From positions 186,001 to 250,000 of the forward strand of contig MWDJ01000002.1 in assembly GCA_002070505.1 (NCBI GenBank): a stretch of DNA of 64,000 bases. The letters are read 5' to 3'. The stretch's first letter is position 1. Each line of letters begins with the position of its first letter. Both the position numbers and the translations under genes were made by a program. The notes beneath the pieces were generated by a model. The model had not been told where the DNA came from, made no database searches, and saw only the letters and a list, made by a program, of their open reading frames with translations. Of the stretch, positions 26,266 through 33,873 are shown one piece after another. This DNA is from Bacteroidetes bacterium ADurb.Bin145. Its GTDB lineage: Bacteria; Bacteroidota; Bacteroidia; Bacteroidales; VadinHA17.

Positions 26266-29200
26266 ATGCTGAGAAGACTGATAATTTTAAGTTTTTGGCT
26301 TCTGATCATAATTCCGGGGAAAATCTGCTCCCAGGTCAGGTCGCCTTTTTCTGGTGATTTTACTAAATTCCGGGCCGAGCTTACTACCTTCATGGGACCA
26401 AATCTGAATGAGGACCAGAAAGCCAGTCTGGAAGCTTTTCTGTCAAAGTGGGACAGCACAGCCTACAGGCAGGAAGACAAAGTCAGAATCATTGATGTGA
26501 TCAGTCAGCTTTATGGCCGCTTCATGAGGCCTGTGCCAAATTTCGATAACTTTATAATCACTCTCAATAAATTCATTGACTGGAAAACCGATCCGGGATT
26601 CTTAACTGACTGGCTGACAGGATTGAGCGAGATTGTGTTTGATCCACGATATCCATCGGAAAATATTGACAGGTACATCAAGAATACCGGATTAATGATC
26701 ACAGATAACATCATCTCTGAGGTATCAAGTATGAGATGGAAGGTCAAGAACTCACGGCTGACTTTTTTGCACGATACCGTGTTCAAAGCTATTATCAAAG
26801 ATGCCACGCTTACCTGTTATTCGCAGAAAGACAGTACTGAGATCTATAATGTTTCAGGAGTCTACTACCCGGAATTCCAGCAATTTCATGGTACCAAAGG
26901 CATTGTGACCTGGGAAAAAGCCGGTTTCTCAAGGGATGAAGTATTCGCCGAACTTGGAGATTACTTCATAAACACTGCAAAAAACAGCTTTTCAGCCGAT
27001 TCAGTCTTGCTGACCCATAAAACATACTTCAAGGCACCGGTCATGGGTTTCCTCACCGATCAGACTGTTCCGATAACCAATAAGATATTGGCTACCTATC
27101 CCCGCTTCGAGACTTATACAAAAGAATTCCACCTGGAGAATATTTATGAAGGTATAGATTATAAAGGCGGTCTTGCCTTTGAAGGAGCAAATGTTAAAGG
27201 CAGCGGAGGGATTGATATGTCAGCTGAACTTACCTTCAGCAGGAACGACACCCTTTTCCTGAAGATCAGATCGGGAGAGTTCATGTTTTCAAAGGACGGA
27301 CTGGCAAGTGCTGAAGCAGCAATGACGCTCTTTCTTGAAAAGGACTCAGTTTATCACTCAAACCTGGCTTTTTCATTCAATGCTAAAGAAAGGCAGGTCA
27401 ATCTTTTCAGGGCAAACAACCCTGTCTCCCGAAGCCCTTATTTCAACTCATATCACAATTTCGATATGTACTTTGAACTGTTCTCGTGGAACATGAATAA
27501 ATCAAAAGCTGTAATGACAAGGGCCAAGGGGGCTTCTATGGGCCAGGCGGAATTCGAATCAGGCTCTTTTTTCAATGCCGATTACTTTACACGCCTTGCC
27601 GGAATTGATGAATACCATCCCCTTGTCAGATTTAAAAGGTTTTCTGAATATTACTACTCCAAGACCTTCCCAGTAGGGGATTTTGCCATGTGGCTCAATA
27701 AACCGGTCGAAACCGTGACCGGACTCTGCATTGATATGGCCAATAAGGGATTTATCTTCTACGACAGGAAATTCAATGAGATAACACTGAAAAAGAAAGT
27801 CGATGATTTCCTGAATTCATTCACAAAGAAACAGGATTATGATGTTATAAGGATCCATAGTGAAACCAAGGCACCGATTGATAATGCAATCCTTGACCTA
27901 AAGAATTTTGATCTTAAGGTAAATGGCGTGTCAGAAGTCTTTCTGAGCGATTCACAGCGGGTAGCTCTCTATCCATATAACCAGCAGTTGACTATAGGAA
28001 AGAATCGTACTTTAAAATTTGATGGCGTCGTCGAAGCAGGGCTCCTTACGTTCTTCGGACATGATTTCACATTCAGCTATGACACATTCAAGATCAGGCT
28101 TGCAAAAATAGATTCGATCAGGGTGGCCGTTGAAACGGAAGAAACTGATAATTACGGTAAGCCGGTTATAAAAAAAGTTAATAATACAATTCAGCTTGCG
28201 TCAGCCGAACTTTATATCGATGATCCAAATAATAAATCAGGTTTGCAGAGCCTGAGACAATATCCGATCATAAATGCCGCTGACAGTTCGTATATCTTCT
28301 TCGATGATCTTCCGGGACTGGCAAATATCTATCCGAAAAAAGATTTCTATTTCGTTGTAGATCCCTTCATGTATGAAAATATCGACCATTTTAAAATAGA
28401 GGACCTGGATGTAGAAGGGGTTTTCTTTGGTGGGAATATTCTCGGTCCGACACGGCAATCCCTGTCCATTCAACCTGATAACTCACTGGGATTCAATATG
28501 TATATACCAAAGGAAGGAATAGATATCTATGGTTCAAAAGGCAGAATGTACGATAGTCTCAATATCAGCAGTAAAGGTCTTGTCGGAAAGGGGACCCTGA
28601 AACATCTGACTTCGGCAATCAAAGGGGAAGAAATGAAATTTTATCCTGACAGTATGGTTACAAAGGCATCGCTCTTCACTCTCGACCGTGACAGCGCGGG
28701 AATGTATCCAATCCTCAGCAGCCGGGATGTATCTGTAAAATGGCTTATTAAGGAAGATAAATTGCTCGCAGAAAGCAGCAGGGATAAGGGTTTCAATATG
28801 TTTGATAACGGCACCACACTTGACGGGAGCCTGGAACTTAAACCCGGATCACTCACCGGTGAAGGGATAGTGAATACAACCGACTCCAGGATCACTTCAA
28901 ACACTTTCAGCTTTACTGCAAATACAATAAAAGCTGATACTTGCGATTATAACTTCAAATCGCCGTCAACAAGCGGTTATGCTTTCATAGCTGAAAATAC
29001 CCGTACAGAGATCAATTTCGACCTGAAAGAAACACGGTTCCACCTGAATACCGATAATTCTTTGGTCAAATTCCCTGAGATCCAGTACATATGCACTATG
29101 ACAGATTTCCTCTATAACCAGGATACCAGGATACTCAGCATGGAACAGAAAGGGAAAGCTGAGACGGAGCTGCTGACTCCTGATAAACTCCTCAAAGCTG

Positions 29201-30777
29201 ATCTTCGGAATCTTGATAAACCCACTTTCTTCGCGACAAATGTGATCGGTGATACAATAGCTTTCAGCTCCTGGAAGGCAAGCTATAACGTTGATCAGGA
29301 GTATATTGCAGCTGAGAATATCAACTATCTTCATATTGCTGATGCACTTATCCAGCCTGATCAGGGGAAACTCACAATTAACAGGAGAGCGAAAATAAAT
29401 CAGTTGCAAAATGCGATAGTGGCAATAAACAATAAGCATCTCCTGCACTCTGCCAGGATAGATATCGAATCAACAAAGAAGTACAGCGGCAGCGGTGTTT
29501 ATGATTATATTGATGAGAACAAGGAAACACAGCAAATCAATATCGCTGAGATCACAGTCGATTCACTGATGACAAGTGCTATCGGATATGTTCCTGTCAG
29601 CCAGAACTTCAGATTGAGCCCTGCTTTCTCGTTTTTCGGGGATGTGAGACTTTCTTCAAAGAAAGAACGTCTGTTATTCTCAGGAGCTGCAGGGATAATT
29701 AACACATGCGGTTCATTCAGGTCCTATCCCATCCAGTTTAAACAGGAGATTGATCCGGAACACATTATGATCCCGGTTAGTGAAAAACCAAGAGATTCAA
29801 ATAACAACCTTGTCTTTTCAGGATCCTTTATCAATATTGATTCAGTACATATCTATCCGGCCTTTCTTTCTGCCCAGAAATCATGGTCCGATGTGGCAAT
29901 TGTGAATTCGCAGGGTTATCTCTACTACGAGAAGGCAAAAAAACGTTATCTGATATCCTCACTGGGAAAGATTGTCGACCAGACACTCCCCGGTAACCTT
30001 ATTGCCTTTGATACTGAGAAATGCATTCTTTCGGGTGAGGGAAAAACAAACCTTGGCGCAACATTCAATTTCGTAAACCTTACCGGAGCAGGGAGAGTAA
30101 CTCACAAGCTTGATTCAGGGAAAGTGGAGATACAGACCATACTTGCATTTGATTTCCACTTTTCGCCGGAAGGGCTTGGAATGATGAGTGAGGAGTTCAG
30201 GCTTACCCCGTCTCTTAAACCAGTTAATCTCAACAGTGAGTTATACAGAAAAGGGATGGATGACCTTATCGGCGGAGAGGCAGCCTCCAGGCTCAAGGAA
30301 CAGCTCGATCTTTTTGCCGGAACAACGGGACTGCCAAAGGAATTCAATTTTGAGCTTCTTCTGAATGATGTAACACTCTACTGGAACGAAGCCACATCGT
30401 CGTTCAGATCGAAAGGGAAGATAGGACTCGGATATATAGGCGGACAACCAGTTAATGTATATGTCGACGGATACGTAGAGATCCAGCGCCGCCGGTCAGG
30501 TGATATGTTTGATATTTACCTCAAAGCCAACGAATCGGTATATTATTATTTCTCCTTCGTCAGCGGTAATATGATGACTTATTCAGGCAACAGGAATTAC
30601 AATACTTTGATCGCGGGATTAAAACCCAATGCCAGGAAACACCCGGGTTCAAACAGCAGGAAACCCTATTCATATATGTTGTCGACCCAGGACAGGATGG
30701 TCAGGTTCATTGAGAGGATGACAGGTGAAGGCGGAAATGAAAATGATCAGATTAATCTCGACGGATTGGTTAAATAA
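26266..30777 (+). CDS. very large exported beta-rich protein, unknown function
   Basis: 1503 residues with a signal peptide (LSFWLLIIIPGKICSQ). No membrane segments follow and no catalytic motif is visible. The first 230 residues are mixed; from about 280 to 1450 the sequence is rich in short beta-strands with recurring patterns such as YKGGLAFEGANVKGSG, VVEAGLLTFFGHDF, GLVGKGTLKHLTSA, and LKPGSLTGEGIV (each a strand pair with a glycine turn). This texture resembles repetitive beta-taco/AsmA or LptA-like lipid-handling proteins, but the resemblance is only structural impression. It is located between tpiA and rsmE and could share their operon (gap 21 bases to rsmE). It is probably periplasmic or at the outer membrane, in an assembly or transport role. 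Confidence 0.75.
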   Translation: MLRRLIILSFWLLIIIPGKICSQVRSPFSGDFTKFRAELTTFMGPNLNEDQKASLEAFLSKWDSTAYRQEDKVRIIDVISQLYGRFMRPVPNFDNFIITLNKFIDWKTDPGFLTDWLTGLSEIVFDPRYPSENIDRYIKNTGLMITDNIISEVSSMRWKVKNSRLTFLHDTVFKAIIKDATLTCYSQKDSTEIYNVSGVYYPEFQQFHGTKGIVTWEKAGFSRDEVFAELGDYFINTAKNSFSADSVLLTHKTYFKAPVMGFLTDQTVPITNKILATYPRFETYTKEFHLENIYEGIDYKGGLAFEGANVKGSGGIDMSAELTFSRNDTLFLKIRSGEFMFSKDGLASAEAAMTLFLEKDSVYHSNLAFSFNAKERQVNLFRANNPVSRSPYFNSYHNFDMYFELFSWNMNKSKAVMTRAKGASMGQAEFESGSFFNADYFTRLAGIDEYHPLVRFKRFSEYYYSKTFPVGDFAMWLNKPVETVTGLCIDMANKGFIFYDRKFNEITLKKKVDDFLNSFTKKQDYDVIRIHSETKAPIDNAILDLKNFDLKVNGVSEVFLSDSQRVALYPYNQQLTIGKNRTLKFDGVVEAGLLTFFGHDFTFSYDTFKIRLAKIDSIRVAVETEETDNYGKPVIKKVNNTIQLASAELYIDDPNNKSGLQSLRQYPIINAADSSYIFFDDLPGLANIYPKKDFYFVVDPFMYENIDHFKIEDLDVEGVFFGGNILGPTRQSLSIQPDNSLGFNMYIPKEGIDIYGSKGRMYDSLNISSKGLVGKGTLKHLTSAIKGEEMKFYPDSMVTKASLFTLDRDSAGMYPILSSRDVSVKWLIKEDKLLAESSRDKGFNMFDNGTTLDGSLELKPGSLTGEGIVNTTDSRITSNTFSFTANTIKADTCDYNFKSPSTSGYAFIAENTRTEINFDLKETRFHLNTDNSLVKFPEIQYICTMTDFLYNQDTRILSMEQKGKAETELLTPDKLLKADLRNLDKPTFFATNVIGDTIAFSSWKASYNVDQEYIAAENINYLHIADALIQPDQGKLTINRRAKINQLQNAIVAINNKHLLHSARIDIESTKKYSGSGVYDYIDENKETQQINIAEITVDSLMTSAIGYVPVSQNFRLSPAFSFFGDVRLSSKKERLLFSGAAGIINTCGSFRSYPIQFKQEIDPEHIMIPVSEKPRDSNNNLVFSGSFINIDSVHIYPAFLSAQKSWSDVAIVNSQGYLYYEKAKKRYLISSLGKIVDQTLPGNLIAFDTEKCILSGEGKTNLGATFNFVNLTGAGRVTHKLDSGKVEIQTILAFDFHFSPEGLGMMSEEFRLTPSLKPVNLNSELYRKGMDDLIGGEAASRLKEQLDLFAGTTGLPKEFNFELLLNDVTLYWNEATSSFRSKGKIGLGYIGGQPVNVYVDGYVEIQRRRSGDMFDIYLKANESVYYYFSFVSGNMMTYSGNRNYNTLIAGLKPNARKHPGSNSRKPYSYMLSTQDRMVRFIERMTGEGGNENDQINLDGLVK

Positions 30778-30798
30778 CCCGAAATAGCTATACCCTTT

Positions 30799-31503
30799 AT
30801 GCAGGTTTTTTATGTTCGAGATATTTCCGGAAAGTACTGCTTCCTTAATGAAAGTGAATCCCGGCACTGCATAAAAGTGCTGCGCCTTAAAACAGGAGCT
30901 GAAGTAAGGATGATTGACGGGAAAGGTAATCTCTGCAACGGAAGGATTGCTGATGCTGATCCTAAAAATTGCTCGATAGAGGTAATTTCGGTTATAAATG
31001 ATTTTGAAAAAAGAGATTACAGGCTTCATATAGCAATTTCACCACTTAAAAATCCCGACAGGTTTGAATGGTTCATAGAGAAAAGTGTTGAAATAGGCAT
31101 TGATGAGATCACTCCTTTAATCTGTTCAAGGACGGAAAAACCAGGTATCAAGACGGAAAGGATAAATGCTTTGATAGTTTCAGCAATGAAACAATCACTT
31201 AAGGCAAAAGATACAGTTCTGAACAATATAATCCCATTCAATGATTTCATAAGGTTGTCCCGTAAAGGAACGCTTATGATAGCCCATTGCGGCAACGATT
31301 TTGAAAAGAAGGGCATCAGGGAGGTATACAGGAAAGGAGATGACGCTGTGATACTTATTGGTCCGGAGGGAGATTTTACTGATAATGAAATAACGGCCGC
31401 AATAGAATCCGGTTTCACTCCTGTCCACCTGGGCAGGAGTCGCCTGAGAACTGAAACGGCAGGCGTTGCTGCCTGCCATTCAGTTTACTTTATTAACCAA
31501 TAG
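30799..31503 (+). CDS. rsmE: 16S rRNA (uracil-1498-N3)-methyltransferase
   Basis: 234 residues. A PUA-like N-terminal domain (HCIKVLRLKTGAEVRMIDGKG region) precedes a SPOUT methyltransferase with the knot motifs IGPEGDFTDNEI and LGRSRLRTETAGV that bind S-adenosylmethionine. It methylates U1498 of 16S rRNA near the decoding centre. It starts 21 bases after the 1503-residue protein gene. Its final 11 bases overlap the end of a convergent RHH gene. Confidence 0.94.
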   Translation: MQVFYVRDISGKYCFLNESESRHCIKVLRLKTGAEVRMIDGKGNLCNGRIADADPKNCSIEVISVINDFEKRDYRLHIAISPLKNPDRFEWFIEKSVEIGIDEITPLICSRTEKPGIKTERINALIVSAMKQSLKAKDTVLNNIIPFNDFIRLSRKGTLMIAHCGNDFEKKGIREVYRKGDDAVILIGPEGDFTDNEITAAIESGFTPVHLGRSRLRTETAGVAACHSVYFINQ

Positions 31504-31699
31504 GTGGTTCATCGGTGGCCTCTTCTTTTTCCGGTTCCTTTCCCTGTCCTGATTTCCATCTGCCGGACTTCCGGAGAGCCTGATCAATTAAATATTCAAT
31601 TTGCCCGTTTGTGCTTCGGAATTCGTCAGCTGCCCATTTTTCCAAAGCCTTCATCTTTTCAGCATCCAGTCTCAGGACAAACGGTTTTTTCTCTTTCAT
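31493..31699 (-). CDS. Arc-type ribbon-helix-helix protein
   Basis: 68 residues. The motif FVLRLDAEKMKALEKWAADE followed by STNGQIEYLIDQALRKSG matches the Arc/RHH layout (one strand, two helices) of DNA-binding dimers. The tail is acidic and Pro-rich. It begins one base after the SPFH gene stop, and this SPFH-plus-small-RHH order recurs in bacteria as far as I recall. A role as a local repressor or as an SPFH accessory factor is inference. It overlaps the rsmE stop by 11 bases. Confidence 0.78.
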   Translation of the reverse strand: MKEKKPFVLRLDAEKMKALEKWAADEFRSTNGQIEYLIDQALRKSGRWKSGQGKEPEKEEATDEPPIG

Positions 31700-31700
31700 A

Positions 31701-32555
31701 TCAAGAATGTAATGTCCCTGTATTTACTACCGGAGTAGCGTCTTTATCACCGCAGAGGACAACCATGAGGTTGCTGACCATTGCTGCCTTCTTTTCCTCA
31801 TCAAGCTCCACGATATTTTTATCAGAAAGCTGTTCAAGGGCCATCTGAACCATTGATACAGCACCTTCTACTATCTTAAACCTGGCTGCAACAACAGCTG
31901 TCGCCTGCTGCCTCCTTAACATCGCGTTGGCAATTTCTTCGGCATAGGCAATGTAATTTATCCTGGCTTCGATTACTTCGATCCCTGCAATCAATAATCT
32001 CTCACGTATTTCTTTCTCAAGCTCCTCATTTATCTCCTCGCCACCACTCCTGAGTGCTATCTCTGCTTCATGATCCTCAAAATTATCATAAGGATAAAGA
32101 CCTGCCAGTTTTCTCAGGGCAGCATCACTTTGTACCAGCACAAAATGCTGATAGTCATCTACATCAAATACAGCTTTATATGTATCCAGGACCTTCCAGA
32201 CAAGTACAAAACCGATTTTTATTGGATTTCCGATCTTGTCATTCACCTTTATTGGCTCGCTGTCGAAGTTACGGGCTCTGAGTGATATGTGTCTGGTAAC
32301 ATAAAAGGGATTGACCCAGTAGAATCCGTTTTCCCTTATTGTACCCTTATAGGCTCCGAAGAGTACCATGACAAGTGATCCGTTTGGATTTACTACCTTG
32401 AAACCTATAGTCATAAAAATAAAGAGAATAGAAAGCACAACACCAAGCCAGATAATGTTAAAAGCAAATCCGGCAATCGCTCCGCCAAGAAACAATATTG
32501 TTATCAGCAGAGCCAGATAACCTGAAATCGGTTTTACTGTAAATTCCTGTTTCAT
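31701..32555 (-). CDS. SPFH/band-7 domain membrane protein
   Basis: 284 residues. Two hydrophobic segments near the N-terminus (about 12-52) anchor it. The SPFH domain (about 55-230) has GFYWVNPFYVTRHISLRARN and IKVNDKIGNPIKIGFVLVWKV, followed by a coiled coil with EIANAMLRRQQA. The C-terminal EKKAAMVSNLMVVLCGD is typical of the bacterial family annotated as SPFH domain-containing protein. Such proteins form membrane microdomain scaffolds. It is transcribed with the RHH gene (one-base gap). A good promoter lies just upstream. Confidence 0.9.
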   Translation of the reverse strand: MKQEFTVKPISGYLALLITILFLGGAIAGFAFNIIWLGVVLSILFIFMTIGFKVVNPNGSLVMVLFGAYKGTIRENGFYWVNPFYVTRHISLRARNFDSEPIKVNDKIGNPIKIGFVLVWKVLDTYKAVFDVDDYQHFVLVQSDAALRKLAGLYPYDNFEDHEAEIALRSGGEEINEELEKEIRERLLIAGIEVIEARINYIAYAEEIANAMLRRQQATAVVAARFKIVEGAVSMVQMALEQLSDKNIVELDEEKKAAMVSNLMVVLCGDKDATPVVNTGTLHS

Positions 32556-32580
32556 TTTTCGTGATATTAAGATGATATCA

Positions 32581-32611
32581 CAAAGATATTATTTTAATTC
32601 TAAATAAACAA
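32581..32611 (-). promoter_or_regulatory. promoter of the SPFH-RHH operon
   Basis: On the minus strand: -7 box TATCTTTG (32588-32581), 20-base spacer, and TTG at 32611-32609 as -33. The -7 box is 26 bases before the ATG at 32555. Confidence 0.55.
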
Positions 32612-32675
32612 GAATTTTAAAGGATTTTTTAAAAGGAATTTAGTTTAAGTAGAGAAAGGTTCTTAGTGATATTAG

Positions 32676-32717
32676 AAAACATCATCCTAGCCCCTTTCAA
32701 AGGGGGAATTTGAAAAC
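32676..32717 (-). repeat. REP-like palindrome, copy 1 (degenerate)
   Basis: Minus-strand text reads AATTCCCCC, TTTGAAA, GGGG, then CTAGGATGATGT. It lies 13 bases after the stop of the short gene ending at 32730, in sense orientation. Confidence 0.7.
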
Positions 32718-32729
32718 GTCAATACACTC

Positions 32730-32927
32730 TCAGTGTTTTTTCCTGATTTTTTCGATAAGCTGCCGTGTCAATCGCGAATCCGGTACCGGTTTGAGCACTT
32801 TCAGAATATCGATCACATCGTTGAATTGCGGATAAAAGCCCCACGCATCATCAAAAAGGTCTATCCTGTTTGTATTAATATCCCGATATGAAAGCAGACG
32901 AGTAGAAGTTAATCCCATAGGCTTCAT
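32730..32927 (-). CDS. short hypothetical protein, 65 residues
   Basis: From the ATG at 32927 (MKPMGLTSTRLLSYRD...), or 83 residues from a TTG at 32981 that directly follows an in-frame stop. The sequence is protein-like (ends in RLTRQLIEKIRKKH) but no family is recognised. It may be the C-terminal remnant of a longer gene. One argument that the 3' end is real: a REP-like palindrome follows its stop in the same orientation as after three other genes in the window. Confidence 0.4.
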   Translation of the reverse strand: MKPMGLTSTRLLSYRDINTNRIDLFDDAWGFYPQFNDVIDILKVLKPVPDSRLTRQLIEKIRKKH

Positions 32928-33008
32928 GATTTCATTTCTGTAAAAACGCAACCATGAATCTATAAATTGTATAGAATACAATTATTTTAAAGCAATTATA
33001 AAATTTTT

Positions 33009-33045
33009 CGCCCTAAAGCCCTAACGCCTTTGTTGCTTAAAGTCG
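33009..33045 (-). repeat. period-8 array fragment near the sigma factor end
   Basis: Plus-strand units GCCCTAAA, GCCCTAAC, GCCTTTGT in strict 8-nt phase. It is separated from a second period-8 array (33090-33131) by REP-like copy 2. Confidence 0.65.
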
Positions 33046-33050
33046 CTTTT

Positions 33051-33083
33051 ACATCCCCCTAACCCCCTTCAAAGGGGGAATTT
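33051..33083 (-). repeat. REP-like palindrome, copy 2
   Basis: Minus strand: AAATTCCCCC, TTTGAA, GGGGG, TTAGGGGGATGT. It is embedded between two period-8 arrays, downstream of the ECF sigma gene and in its sense orientation. Confidence 0.8.
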
Positions 33084-33089
33084 ATTTGT

Positions 33090-33131
33090 GCAGCCGTAAC
33101 GCCTTTGTGCCTTTGCGCCTTTGCGCCTTTA
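33090..33131 (-). repeat. period-8 array ending at the sigma factor stop codon
   Basis: Plus-strand units GCCTTTGT, GCCTTTGC, GCCTTTGC, GCCTTTA, with diverged units further left. On the gene strand the stop TAA is the first base triplet of the array (TAAAGGCGC...), the same arrangement as after gcvT. Confidence 0.75.
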
Positions 33132-33716
33132 ATTAAGTGTCAGGCTGATCTTCTTCTCCTCCATTATCTTTCTCATATTGATGAGAGCATATCTCATCCT
33201 GCCAAGTGCTGTATTAATGCTTACATCAGTCATGTCGGCTATCTCCTTGAAACTCAGTCCGGCATAATGTCTGAGGATGACCACTTCGCGCTGATCGTCG
33301 GGAAGCTGGCTTATCATTTTCCGTACATCTTTCTGGATCTGCTTCCTGATCATATTATCCTCGACAGTCGATTCTGCAAGCTTTCTGGAATTAAAAAGAT
33401 CCGAATCGTAGTCGTCGTTCGATACGGTATTCATCTGTTTGATCCTTCTGAAATGGTCAATTATCAGGTTGTGAGCAATACGCATCACCCATGAGATGAA
33501 TTTACCATTATCCTGGTATCTTCCTGATTTGACGGATTGGATCACCTTCATGAAGGTATCCTGAAACAGGTCTTCAGCAAGGGCCTGATCGCGTATATAT
33601 AAACTTATATACGCAAAAACTTTATTCTTATGACGGTGGATTAACTGCTCAAAGCAGGACTCATCACCCTTTATGAACCTTTGGATCAGTTCATAGTCGG
33701 GAATCATCTTGTTCAT
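33129..33716 (-). CDS. ECF-type RNA polymerase sigma factor
   Basis: 195 residues. Region 2 comprises DQALAEDLFQDTFMKVI (core binding and -10 recognition) and KFISWVMRIAHNLIIDHFRR. Region 4 holds the helix-turn-helix QREVVILRHYAGLSFKEIADMTD followed by SINTALGRMRYALINMRK. It belongs to the SigE/RpoE-like group used by Bacteroidota for stress and envelope control. No anti-sigma factor gene is adjacent, so regulation is not evident. Its stop codon opens a period-8 array. Confidence 0.92.
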   Translation of the reverse strand: MNKMIPDYELIQRFIKGDESCFEQLIHRHKNKVFAYISLYIRDQALAEDLFQDTFMKVIQSVKSGRYQDNGKFISWVMRIAHNLIIDHFRRIKQMNTVSNDDYDSDLFNSRKLAESTVEDNMIRKQIQKDVRKMISQLPDDQREVVILRHYAGLSFKEIADMTDVSINTALGRMRYALINMRKIMEEKKISLTLN

Positions 33717-33825
33717 AGCTCTCTCTTTTAATTACCAAGAGTAGAGTTTCTTAATAGGCAGTCCTCCTTAATTGAATTATTAATGCAACATCAAAGAAAG
33801 TAAATTTTTTTTAATCTTAATGTAT

Positions 33826-33833
33826 TACTTTTG
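33826..33833 (+). promoter_or_regulatory. -7 box (TACTTTTG) of uvrA
   Basis: Exact TAnnTTTG match 40 bases before the ATG at 33874. It lies downstream of the alternative TTG/ATG at 33820 and so supports the 33874 start. Confidence 0.5.
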
Positions 33834-33873
33834 GGTTTTTATTCAAATTTACACCAAAAATCACAGAATTTTG

